Assembly (NCBI RefSeq): GCF_900155655.1
Contig: NZ_LT706987.1
Coordinates: 1,333,352-1,397,351, forward strand
Length of the DNA stretch: 64,000 nucleotides
Origin: Prevotella ihumii
GTDB taxonomy: Bacteria; Bacteroidota; Bacteroidia; Bacteroidales; Bacteroidaceae
Direction: 5' to 3'
Within the stretch, counting starts at the first letter, position 1. Every line of letters begins with the position of its first letter. Positions 7,677-15,855 of this stretch are shown piece after piece. A model generated the notes under the pieces. It made no database searches, had not been told where the DNA came from, and worked only from the letters and a program-made list of their open reading frames with translations. Made by a program: the position numbers and the translations under genes.

Positions 7677-9365
7677 ATGATTATGAAGAAAAAGATTTGT
7701 TGGGCATTCGTGCTGTTGCTTACTGCCTTTTCTGTTCCGATGATGGCACAGAATGGAGCGGATAAAGACCATAACTTCAAGGTGGCAAAGAACTTAGAAA
7801 CGTTTTCGGCTATTTATAAGTACTTGGACTTGATGTATGTTGACACGCTAAATGCCGACGAAGTGATAGGTACGGGCATCAATGCGATGCTTCGATCGTT
7901 AGACCCTTACACGGTTTACTATCCTGAAGAAAAGGTGAAAGACCTGAATATGATGATTTCGGGCAAGTATGCCGGCATCGGGGCGCTTGTGCGTTACAAC
8001 CTCGTATTAGAGAATGTGGTCATTGACGAACCATACGAGAGTATGCCTGCGGCTGAAGCGGGACTAAAGAAAGGCGATATTATTCTTGCTATCAACGACT
8101 CTTCGATGGCGAAAAAGAATGTTGCCTACGTTAGTGAACGATTGCGCGGAGATGTGGGAACAAGTTTTATACTCAAAGTAAAACGACCTACCACGGGCAA
8201 GGTGATGAAGTTTAAAATCACTCGAAAGGCTATCCAGATGCCTGCTGTTCCTTATTATGGATTGCAAGCCAATGGCATAGGCTACCTCAATTTGAATAGT
8301 TTTACTACCGACTGTGCTAAGGACGTGCGCCGTGCTTTCATCGAAATGAAGAAACAAGGTATGCAGTCATTGGTGTTCGACCTGAGAAACAATGGCGGTG
8401 GCTCGCTGCAGGAAGCTATCAACATCGTGAATATGTTTGTGCCAAAAGGGCTTACGTTGGTGAAAACCAAGGGTAAGTTGGAGCGTGCCAATAGAGAATA
8501 CAAAACCACTGTTGAACCTGTCGATACCGTGATGCCAATTGTGGTGTTGGTAAATGGTGAAACTGCAAGTTCAAGCGAGATAACCAGTGGTAGTCTGCAA
8601 GACTTAGATCGTGCCATCGTTCTTGGTAGTCGCACTTACGGGAAAGGGTTGGTGCAAGCTCCTATGGATTTGCCTTACAATGGCAACTTGAAGCTTACAA
8701 CGAGCAGATATTACATCCCAAGTGGCCGTTGTATTCAAGCCATCAATTACAAACACGGAAAGGGCGGCTATATGGAACACGTACCCGACTCGCTTACCAA
8801 GGAGTTTCGCACATCCAATGGTCGTGCGGTGCGCGATGGAGGCGGTATCAAGCCCGATGTGGAAGTGTTGCCCGACTCGTTGCCCAACCTCGCTTTCTAT
8901 ATCATAGGTAGTGGGGTAGACTCTACGGAGGTGCTTTTGAATTGGGAAATTGAGTATATGAAGCGTCACGCTACCATTGCGCCAGCCAAAGACTTTATGA
9001 TTACGGACGAAGACTTTGAAAGTTTTAAGGCTGCAATGTTGAAGAGTGGGTTCAAATATGACCGTCAGAGCGAGAAGTTTATGAAAAATCTTGTAGAGGT
9101 AGCCAAGTTAGAAGGCTATTATGATGATGCTAAACCAGAGTTTGAAGCATTAGAAAAGAAACTTCAACACAATCTTGCTAAAGAACTCGACCACCATAAA
9201 GAAACCATCAAACGCCTCATTACAGCCGACCTTGTGGCAATTTATCACTATCAGCGAGGCACGATAGAGAATAGTTTGCAGTTTGATAAGCAATGGAAAG
9301 CTGCGGTGGAGCTGTTGCAAAATAAGGAGAAATACAATAAGTTGTTGCAACCTAAGGGGGAGTAA
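7677..9365 (+). CDS. S41 family carboxy-terminal processing protease (CtpA-like)
   Basis: 562 aa from this start (7683 is an equally good alternative). A signal peptide (MIMKKKICWAFVLLLTAFSV...MMAQ) exports it to the periplasm. An N-terminal helical region, a PDZ domain (about residues 75-170, with 'YAGIGALV' and 'GLKKGDIILAIND') and the S41 protease domain follow. The catalytic serine is in 'NGETASSSEITSG' and the lysine in 'TYGKGLVQ'; 'FDLRNNGGGSLQEA' is the usual oxyanion-region motif. The C-terminal ~150 residues are a helical extension common in Bacteroidetes homologues. It likely trims or degrades periplasmic proteins. It is monocistronic between two family C arrays. Confidence 0.92.
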   Translation: MIMKKKICWAFVLLLTAFSVPMMAQNGADKDHNFKVAKNLETFSAIYKYLDLMYVDTLNADEVIGTGINAMLRSLDPYTVYYPEEKVKDLNMMISGKYAGIGALVRYNLVLENVVIDEPYESMPAAEAGLKKGDIILAINDSSMAKKNVAYVSERLRGDVGTSFILKVKRPTTGKVMKFKITRKAIQMPAVPYYGLQANGIGYLNLNSFTTDCAKDVRRAFIEMKKQGMQSLVFDLRNNGGGSLQEAINIVNMFVPKGLTLVKTKGKLERANREYKTTVEPVDTVMPIVVLVNGETASSSEITSGSLQDLDRAIVLGSRTYGKGLVQAPMDLPYNGNLKLTTSRYYIPSGRCIQAINYKHGKGGYMEHVPDSLTKEFRTSNGRAVRDGGGIKPDVEVLPDSLPNLAFYIIGSGVDSTEVLLNWEIEYMKRHATIAPAKDFMITDEDFESFKAAMLKSGFKYDRQSEKFMKNLVEVAKLEGYYDDAKPEFEALEKKLQHNLAKELDHHKETIKRLITADLVAIYHYQRGTIENSLQFDKQWKAAVELLQNKEKYNKLLQPKGE

Positions 9366-9415
9366 GGGCTTATTGGGAATTATAGCCAATAGTTATGTGG
9401 GGGCAGTTTTGTCAG

Positions 9416-9485
9416 ACTTGTCGGACCTGTCGGACTTGTCAGACCTGTCAGACTTGTCAGACTTGTCCGACAGGTCTGACAAAAC
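9416..9485. repeat. Family C array (copy C4) with a 12-nt inverted repeat at its ends
   Basis: GTTTTGTCAGAC at the left pairs with GTCTGACAAAAC at the right, with seven 9-nt units between. It lies between the convergent S41 protease and AAA ATPase genes, where it could terminate both. Confidence 0.8.
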
Positions 9486-9564
9486 CGCAGCAAACGAAGG
9501 TGTTCCCCACATCTCCTTATCCAAGTAAAACTTAGATAAAAGACTCTTGTCGTTCTGTTTTATT

Positions 9565-10695
9565 TTACATCATTTTACGCTTAAACCACTGTTCAAATAC
9601 AGGGTCGGTAAGGGTTATCGTTTTGTTTTCGGAAGTGATGATGTCGCGTTCTAACAATGCTTTCTTTAGTCGAGCAATGTTGGAGTAACTACCCAATTTA
9701 TAAGTTTCTCGTATCTCTGCAAGTCCAAAGTCGCTATGTACTCCATTGACCACGGCACGCAAGAAGTTGAATTGATATTCGGAAAGCGGTTCAACCATTT
9801 GCATAAAGAGAATTTCATTTACATTCAGCAAGTCTTGTTTTGCTATGTTTACGCTTTCTTCTGTTACTCCTTCACCCTCTTTGGTCTGTGTGTAGAGTAT
9901 CCACGCCAATTGTTGAACGTAAGAAGAATAGTTGTCTACAAAGGTACAAATGCTTTCTGCCTGCTCGTTGGTAATGATTTTGTTGCCATCGGCAAAATGA
10001 CTTACAATGTATTCCACCCATTCTTTGGTTGATATTTTTTCTAATGCAATGAGGTCGCCAAACTGATAGAATGGCATGCTGCGATGAAGAAATATACTGC
10101 TCATAAGGTGGCGTTTGCTGCCAAAAAGACAATACGACACGTGTTTCTGATGTTGCCAAATGGCTCTTAGTCGAGCTTGCACCTGCGCACTATTGTCCAT
10201 TTCGCCTATCTGTTGAAATTCGTCAATACACACCACAATGCGTTTTTGCTTTCGTACGGCTATATTCTCGGCTAAAGAGAGAACTTCTTCGGGCGAATGG
10301 GTCTTAGGTGTTATGCCTAAAGCGATGCTAAATTCGGAAGTGGGGTTGGGCGAAAGCGATATTTTAGGGGCAAGGCGAAGCATAAAATCTTTTGCCTCGT
10401 CCAACCATAACTCTTTGCGTGAGGCGGTCTGCTTCAATACCTCTGTTGCCAACTTGTTATAGAAATCGTATTCCGACTTGCAGCTAAAAATATCAAGATA
10501 TACTGTAATTATTTCTTCGGATTTAAGCTGTTGGCACACGTGTTTTACAAGCGAAGTTTTACCCAAACGACGTGCCGACATCAAAATGACGTTGATACCA
10601 GAGCGGAAAGCTGTTTTTAAGCGTTCTGTCTCCTTGCTTCTTCCCGTAAAATTATAGTCGGTAACTGCTGTACCAAAAACAAACTTTCTTTCCAT
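9565..10695 (-). CDS. AAA family ATPase (archaeal-type ATPase_2)
   Basis: 376 aa from the ATG at 10695, chosen because a TATCTTTG box lies 33 bases upstream and MERKFVFGTAV is the usual N-terminus. Walker A is 'SARRLGKTSLV' (about residues 35-45) and Walker B 'IVVCIDEFQQIGEM'; a C-terminal winged-helix-like part ('YSNIARLKKALLERDIITSENKTITLTDPVFEQWFKRKMM') completes the ATPase_2 (PF01637-type) architecture. These ATPases are numerous in Bacteroidetes and their function is largely unknown; some belong to toxin or defence-like modules, but no partner gene is seen here. Confidence 0.85.
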   Translation of the reverse strand: MERKFVFGTAVTDYNFTGRSKETERLKTAFRSGINVILMSARRLGKTSLVKHVCQQLKSEEIITVYLDIFSCKSEYDFYNKLATEVLKQTASRKELWLDEAKDFMLRLAPKISLSPNPTSEFSIALGITPKTHSPEEVLSLAENIAVRKQKRIVVCIDEFQQIGEMDNSAQVQARLRAIWQHQKHVSYCLFGSKRHLMSSIFLHRSMPFYQFGDLIALEKISTKEWVEYIVSHFADGNKIITNEQAESICTFVDNYSSYVQQLAWILYTQTKEGEGVTEESVNIAKQDLLNVNEILFMQMVEPLSEYQFNFLRAVVNGVHSDFGLAEIRETYKLGSYSNIARLKKALLERDIITSENKTITLTDPVFEQWFKRKMM

Positions 10696-10727
10696 AACAT
10701 CGTTTTTTAAAAAGTAGATTATGTGGG

Positions 10728-10735
10728 CAAAGATA
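10728..10735 (-). promoter_or_regulatory. -7 box TATCTTTG for the AAA ATPase
   Basis: CAAAGATA on plus, 33 bases from the ATG. Just upstream on that strand are two direct copies of ATCACACAACTTTGT, which overlap the -33 region. Confidence 0.55.
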
Positions 10736-10836
10736 CAAAAATAATCGTTATCACACAACTTTGTATCACACAACTTTGTGTTACTTGTGTTTTGTTTCCT
10801 TTTACATTACTTTTTTTGAGGTCTATTTTAACATTT

Positions 10837-10962
10837 AACCCAAATCGGCCATTAGCCCGCAAAGGCTTTTTAAAGCGTTTAGATGTTATGCTTTTCTTCG
10901 TCTTTGCACCTTATTTTGGCTCTTTTCGTTTGTTGTTTCAGTTGTTTAGCTCGCTTGGGTTT
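10837..10962. repeat. Family A element, internally deleted (copy A2)
   Basis: It begins AACCCAAATCGGCCATTAG and follows the full-length element up to the central GTTTAGCTCGC, then jumps directly to TTGGGTTT of the far end. It looks like a deletion derivative lacking the right half. Confidence 0.75.
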
Positions 10963-11075
10963 AAGGGAACAGAGTATCAAAGGAGGAGTTAAAAAATATT
11001 AACTTTTAATCTTTTGTGTTTGAGTTATAATAATTTTGTTGTCTTCTTTATGTATTTAAGAAATAATATAAAGCG

Positions 11076-13370
11076 ATGAGAAGTATTTTGTTTTTACTAC
11101 TACAAGTTGTGAGTATTCAATTGACTGCGCAAGTCTTAAATGGAGTTGTTGTGAACGATAAGGACGAAGCAATACCTTTTGTAAATATTGCTGTTCTTTC
11201 TGTATCCGACTCAACCTTGCTTGGCGGTACAACTACGAATGAGACAGGTAAGTTTTCCATTGAGTGTAAATCAGTACCCTGTATATTAAGGTTTTCCTCA
11301 ATAGGCTATACCACGTTTTATAAAAACTATAATGGTGAGCCTACTGCTACTATAAATTTGGTTGAGGATAGCAAGCTGTTGGGAGAAGTAGTTGTGAAAG
11401 GAAAACAACGTATTTATAGAATGACTGCTGAAGGACTTAGTGCTACTATTCAAGGTAGTGCTTTGAGCAAACTTCCTGAACTATCCGATGTACTCAACCA
11501 GTTGCCTTTTCTTAATGTGTCTAATGGTGTGATAAGTGTGTTGGGCAAAGGCAGCCCTCTTATCTATCTTGATGGTAGAAAAATAACTGATAATACAGAA
11601 CTGAAAGGATTGAAAGGAAACCAAATAAAGAATGTCGAGGTGATAATGAATCCAGGTAGTTGTTATGCTTCAAATGTAGGGGCTGTGATACGTATTACTA
11701 CTATTCGTAACCAAGGCGATGGTTGGTCAGGCTTGTTTCAATGGTCGGGTATTCAAACACATAGATTTGCGCAAGAAGATTTTGCTAAGTTTAATTATCG
11801 TAAGAATGGTTTTGATGTTTTTGCTTCAACCTACTATCGTGAAAGTAGAAATGAAGGCGACCAAACAAATAAAATGTTACTTTCATATTTAGATAAAACC
11901 ATAGCTGTAAATAGCACAGTTGCAATGAAGTCTATCGCTAAATATATTGTTCCTGTGGTAGGAATAAATTATGCATCGAATGACAATAGCTTGTATGCAG
12001 GAATGAAGTATTTCTATTCTCGCACCATTAAAATGCCTTATACTTCTAATGGAGAGCTTCGTTCTTCCGATTTAGAAGGTGACCATATAATGAATACATT
12101 TTATTTTCAGAATAATTATGGTGGGCAACATAATGTAACGGGATATTTTCTAAAAACTTTTAAAAATAAATGGCAGATAGAAGCAAATGTTTCGTATGCA
12201 GGTCTTAACCTCATAACCGACCTTAGTACAACGGAGATGGAACAAAATAGAAATGTAATTGTAGGAAGTCAAAACGATAGGAAGTCGAATGTGTATGCAG
12301 AAAATATAATGTTGTCTAAGCCATCTTCTATTGGTAAATTTACCTTTGGAGAAGAATACATATATAGTAATAGCAAACAAAAGTTTGACCTTACTGATGA
12401 CGCACACGTTACAATACTTTCATCAAATAATAATCAAACAATACAAAACTCGATAGCTCTTTTTGGACAATACAACAAACAATGGAAACATTGGAGTACG
12501 AATGTGGGATTGCGTTATGAGTGGGTGAACTTCAATTTTAAGTTGAATAACATCAAGCAAGCAGAGCAATCTAAAAAGTATAGCAGTTTATTGCCAACGC
12601 TTTCGCTCAGTTATTCTAAAGAGCAATTCGGAGCTACTCTATCTTTTCGTTCTACTATAATGCGTCCTCCATATAGCGTATTGCGTTCCAGCACATCTTA
12701 CAACGACCGATATACTTATGAAAGAGGCGACCCCTCATTGCGTCCTTGCTATAAGTATGATTTAGGTTTGCTTCTACGTTATAAAGATTTTGTGATGAGT
12801 GCAAACTATGTTTACTTGAAAGATGGCATTAGTTTTTATAAAGCATTGATAGACAATCAGCCCATTGCGTTGAGTACACATATTAATACAGATTATAGCT
12901 CTTTGCGAGTTCAAGCCACGTATAGCTCAACTTTTGGAATTTGGAAACCTACTGTTACATTGGGCGGATATGTTCAACATCTTAATTATAAAGGAATGAG
13001 TTATACAAAACCTTTATTAATTTACGCATTTAAAAATATGCTGTCGTTTTCTAAATCATTCTTTGCAACCTTTAATCTTGTAGGTAAATCTGCTGGTAAT
13101 GATGAATTGGTTTATCGATATTCTAATTTAAATACCTCTGTTTCAGTTGTCAAAGATTTTCCTTGTGGTTTACAACTATCGTTTATAATAAGCGATATTT
13201 TTAATACATCACGTGAATATTGGAGTGCAAATTCTCCAGGGCTATCTTTTACGAAATGTTTGAAAGGTACTGTACAAGCGTTTTATGTTACTTTGCGTTA
13301 TAGTTTTAATACTGCAAGTAATAAATACCGAGGTAAAGGTGCTGGTAATGACGAAATAAAACGATTGTGA
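11076..13370 (+). CDS. TonB-dependent receptor-like outer-membrane protein (OMP_b-brl family)
   Basis: 764 aa. A signal peptide (to about residue 19, 'LTAQ') precedes a CarboxypepD_reg-like domain (20-95, 'NGVVVNDKDEAIPFVNIAVL'), a plug-like part ('LLGEVVVKGKQRIYRMTAEG', 'LPFLNVSNGVISVLGKGSPLIYLDGRKI') and a barrel (about 220-750). This is the OMP_b-brl_3-type receptor layout without a SusD partner; the cargo is unknown. The gene looks clearly richer in A+T and uses more A/T-ending codons than the neighbouring housekeeping genes, and family A remnants lie on both sides, suggesting possible transfer. No clear -7 box is visible. Confidence 0.85.
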   Translation: MRSILFLLLQVVSIQLTAQVLNGVVVNDKDEAIPFVNIAVLSVSDSTLLGGTTTNETGKFSIECKSVPCILRFSSIGYTTFYKNYNGEPTATINLVEDSKLLGEVVVKGKQRIYRMTAEGLSATIQGSALSKLPELSDVLNQLPFLNVSNGVISVLGKGSPLIYLDGRKITDNTELKGLKGNQIKNVEVIMNPGSCYASNVGAVIRITTIRNQGDGWSGLFQWSGIQTHRFAQEDFAKFNYRKNGFDVFASTYYRESRNEGDQTNKMLLSYLDKTIAVNSTVAMKSIAKYIVPVVGINYASNDNSLYAGMKYFYSRTIKMPYTSNGELRSSDLEGDHIMNTFYFQNNYGGQHNVTGYFLKTFKNKWQIEANVSYAGLNLITDLSTTEMEQNRNVIVGSQNDRKSNVYAENIMLSKPSSIGKFTFGEEYIYSNSKQKFDLTDDAHVTILSSNNNQTIQNSIALFGQYNKQWKHWSTNVGLRYEWVNFNFKLNNIKQAEQSKKYSSLLPTLSLSYSKEQFGATLSFRSTIMRPPYSVLRSSTSYNDRYTYERGDPSLRPCYKYDLGLLLRYKDFVMSANYVYLKDGISFYKALIDNQPIALSTHINTDYSSLRVQATYSSTFGIWKPTVTLGGYVQHLNYKGMSYTKPLLIYAFKNMLSFSKSFFATFNLVGKSAGNDELVYRYSNLNTSVSVVKDFPCGLQLSFIISDIFNTSREYWSANSPGLSFTKCLKGTVQAFYVTLRYSFNTASNKYRGKGAGNDEIKRL

Positions 13371-13372
13371 TA

Positions 13373-13456
13373 TTTGGAATTATGTGCAAAAAAACTATGG
13401 TTTTTAGTTGGAATTACGTGCAAAAAGGTAACTTCTTTAGTTGGAATTATGTGATT
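13373..13456 (+). repeat. Three direct copies of TTGGAATTATGTGCAAAA
   Basis: Copies at about 13374, 13409 and 13441 (TTGGAATTAtGTG...) are spaced by 35 and 32 bases, immediately after the receptor stop. Two are followed by AAAAA. The function is unknown. Confidence 0.6.
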
Positions 13457-13475
13457 AGTGCGTAAAAAAGATGTT

Positions 13476-13652
13476 TGCAAAGGCTTTTTAAAGCGTTTAG
13501 CTGTTATGCTTTTCTTCGTCTTTGTACCTTATTTTGGCTCTTTTCGTTTGTTTTTTTTAGTTGTTTAGCTCGCTAAACATCTTCAAAAACAACCAAAAAT
13601 AGCTCAAAATAAGCTCGCAAATCTCGAAGAAGTCTAACGACCGATTTGGGTT
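13476..13652. repeat. Family A element lacking its left end (copy A3)
   Basis: GCAAAGGCTTTTTAAAGCG...GTTTAGCTCGCTAAAC...GTCTAACGACCGATTTGGG matches the complete element at 42328 except for the first ~20 bases. Confidence 0.8.
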
Positions 13653-13725
13653 GAAAGAAGGACTGGCAATGTAACATAATTAATAGAAAAGGTGCGAAAT
13701 GTTTGGAAAACTGAAGAAAAGTTCG

Positions 13726-13733
13726 TAACTTTG
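13726..13733 (+). promoter_or_regulatory. -7 box TAACTTTG for the rimP-nusA-infB operon
   Basis: TAACTTTG is a good TAnnTTTG match; the transcript would start near 13740, about 250 bases before rimP. Confidence 0.6.
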
Positions 13734-13746
13734 CATCGTTCAGTGG

Positions 13747-13778
13747 AATGAGGGGCTTTTCGGAAGCTCCTCATTTTT
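13747..13778 (+). terminator. Leader hairpin with T-run upstream of rimP
   Basis: AATGAGGGGCTT pairs with AAGCTCCTCATT over 12 bp (loop TTCGG) and is followed by TTT. It begins within about 10 nt of the predicted transcription start, so it would act as an attenuator or yield a very short RNA unless transcription reads through. Confidence 0.65.
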
Positions 13779-13784
13779 CATATT

Positions 13785-13980
13785 AAGGTGGGTTCTAATC
13801 ATTAGCTTTAATGTCGTTTGAGGCTATTTTTGAGAACAAATCGCAAATGAATAAAGGAGTGTAGTGTGCTACACGACTGAAAGAATGAACGACTTGAGCC
13901 AAAAAGAGCATAAAAGAAATTGAAACGTAACCCATTATTCTTGATGTTAATTTACGGTGGTAATTATTAGAAGCCACCTT
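13785..13980. repeat. Family B element (copy B1) in the rimP leader
   Basis: 196 bp bounded by AAGGTGGGTTCTAAT and its near-perfect inverse ATTAGAAGCCACCTT (14 of 15). Its ends and subterminal sequence (ATTAGCTTT; CGGTGGTAATT) match the other B copies at 24502 and 26562. A short internal palindrome, TGTAGTGTGCTACA, is present. It stops 10 bases before the rimP ATG, so the operon transcript must cross it. Confidence 0.75.
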
Positions 13981-13990
13981 AAGACAATTT

Positions 13991-14458
13991 ATGATAGATA
14001 AAAACGTAGTAAAAAAACTTGTTGACGAATGGTTGGAAGGCAAAGAGTACTTCCTTGTTGACATTCAGTTGAGCCCCGATAGTAGAATCGTAGTTGAGAT
14101 AGACCACGCTGATGGAGTGTGGATAGAAGACTGTGTGGAGTTGAGCAAATATATTGAAGAACATCTCTCACGTGACGAAGAAGACTACGAGTTGGAAGTG
14201 GGTTCGGCAGGATTGGGTCAGCCATTCAAAGTTCCACAACAATATGTCAACTTTATTGGTAAAGAAGTTGAGGTGTTGGATAAAGATGGCAGAAAGGTGA
14301 AAGGCATCTTGAAGAGCGTTGACGGCAACGACTTTGTGGTTTCGGTAAACGAAAAAGTACAAGTGGAAGGAAAGAAACGCCCTGTAAAAATGGACGTAGA
14401 CCACGAGTACAAGATGGATGAAGTAAAATATACAAAATATATAATTAGTTTCAAGTAA
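13991..14458 (+). CDS. rimP: Ribosome maturation factor RimP
   Basis: 155 aa, normal length. RimP binds the 30S precursor and helps late assembly in the cytoplasm. 'YFLVDIQLSPDSRIVVEIDHADGVWIEDCVELSKYIEEHL' and 'DYELEVGSAGLGQPFKVPQQY' are the characteristic N-domain blocks; the C-terminal SH3-like domain follows. It is the first gene of the conserved rimP-nusA-infB operon, with nusA starting 4 bases after its stop. Confidence 0.95.
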   Translation: MIDKNVVKKLVDEWLEGKEYFLVDIQLSPDSRIVVEIDHADGVWIEDCVELSKYIEEHLSRDEEDYELEVGSAGLGQPFKVPQQYVNFIGKEVEVLDKDGRKVKGILKSVDGNDFVVSVNEKVQVEGKKRPVKMDVDHEYKMDEVKYTKYIISFK

Positions 14459-14462
14459 AACT

Positions 14463-15725
14463 ATGGCAGCAAGAAAAGAAGAAGAACGTCCGAATATGAT
14501 CGAGACCTTCAAGGAATTTAAAGACACGAAGAGTATCGATCGCACGATGTTGGTAAGCGTTTTGGAAGAGAGCTTCCGCAATGTGATTGCCAAGATTTAT
14601 GGTTCGGATGAGAACTTTGACGTTATTGTGAACCCTGATAAGGGCGACTTTGAAATATATCGCAACCGTGTTGTGGTGGCAGACGGTGAGGTGCAGGACG
14701 AGAATAAGGAAATTAGCTTGACCGATGCACAAAAGATAGAACCTGACTATGAAGTGGGTGAAGATGTTTCTGAAACTGTAGACTTCGCTAAGTTTGGTCG
14801 CCGTGCTATCCTCAACCTTCGCCAAACTTTGGCATCTAAGGTGTTGGAGTTGGAACACGACTCATTGTACAATAAGTACAAAGACCGTGTGGGACAGATT
14901 ATTTCGGGCGAGGTTTACCAAACTTGGAAGCGTGAAGTGTTGTTGGTAGACGAAGACAACAACGAAATGATACTTCCAAAGGGTGAACAAATTCCACGCG
15001 ACCAGTATCGTAAGGGCGAAACCATACGTGCGGTAATCTTGCGTGTGGATAACGAGAATAACAATCCAAAGATTATTCTTTCGCGTACTGCGCCAAGTTT
15101 CTTGCAACGCTTGTTGGAAGCTGAAGTTCCTGAAATAGAGGATGGACTTATTGCTATCAAGGGCATTGCTCGTATGCCGGGTGAGCGTGCGAAGATTGCT
15201 GTAGAGAGCTTTGACGACCGCATCGACCCAGTAGGTGCTTGTGTGGGTGTGCGTGGTAGCCGTGTACACGGCATTGTGCGTGAGCTCTGCAACGAGAATA
15301 TAGACGTAATCAATTGGACTGCAAATACTAAGTTGTATATTCAGCGTGCTTTGTCGCCTGCTAAGGTAAGCAGTCTTACTATTGATGAAGAAAACAAGAA
15401 AGCAGAGGTATTCCTTCAGCCTGAAGAAGTAAGTTTGGCTATCGGTCGTGGTGGTATGAACATCAAGTTGGCAAGTATGTTGACAGGTTATACCATTGAT
15501 GTGTTCCGCGAGTTGGACGAACAAGCTGCTGAGGAAGACATCTACTTGGACGAATTTTCTGACGAAATCGACCGTTGGGTTATTGATGCTGTGAAGGCAA
15601 TCGGTTTGGATACCGCTCGTCAAGTACTCAATGCTCCACGTGAGATGCTGATAGAAAAGGCTGACCTTGAAGAAGAAACCGTCGACAATATGTTGAACAT
15701 TTTAAGAGCAGAATTTGAAAGTTAG
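14463..15725 (+). CDS. nusA: Transcription termination/antitermination factor NusA
   Basis: 420 aa. N-terminal RNA-polymerase-binding domain (about 1-130), S1 domain ('GQIISGEVYQTWKREVLLVDEDNNEMILPKGEQIP', about 140-200) and two KH domains ('VDPVGACVGVRGSRVHGIVREL'-type block; 'SLAIGRGGMNIKLASMLTG'). It ends soon after KH2 and lacks the C-terminal acidic repeats of E. coli NusA, as is usual in Bacteroidetes. It modulates pausing and termination. infB follows after 130 bases without an obvious terminator. Confidence 0.96.
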   Translation: MAARKEEERPNMIETFKEFKDTKSIDRTMLVSVLEESFRNVIAKIYGSDENFDVIVNPDKGDFEIYRNRVVVADGEVQDENKEISLTDAQKIEPDYEVGEDVSETVDFAKFGRRAILNLRQTLASKVLELEHDSLYNKYKDRVGQIISGEVYQTWKREVLLVDEDNNEMILPKGEQIPRDQYRKGETIRAVILRVDNENNNPKIILSRTAPSFLQRLLEAEVPEIEDGLIAIKGIARMPGERAKIAVESFDDRIDPVGACVGVRGSRVHGIVRELCNENIDVINWTANTKLYIQRALSPAKVSSLTIDEENKKAEVFLQPEEVSLAIGRGGMNIKLASMLTGYTIDVFRELDEQAAEEDIYLDEFSDEIDRWVIDAVKAIGLDTARQVLNAPREMLIEKADLEEETVDNMLNILRAEFES

Positions 15726-15855
15726 GTGATAGTGGACAGGTGTTGAGGCATATCTCCGCAGCAAGGAGGTAAATACTTGTTAGAAACCACTTCACCTGTC
15801 TATGAAACAAGCAAACATAAATTCACCAAACATTCAAAAAGAAAGATAAATATTA

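Noticed and set aside
14862..15623. 253-codon open frame opposite nusA
   Set aside because: Shadow frame created by nusA codon usage; no supporting signals.
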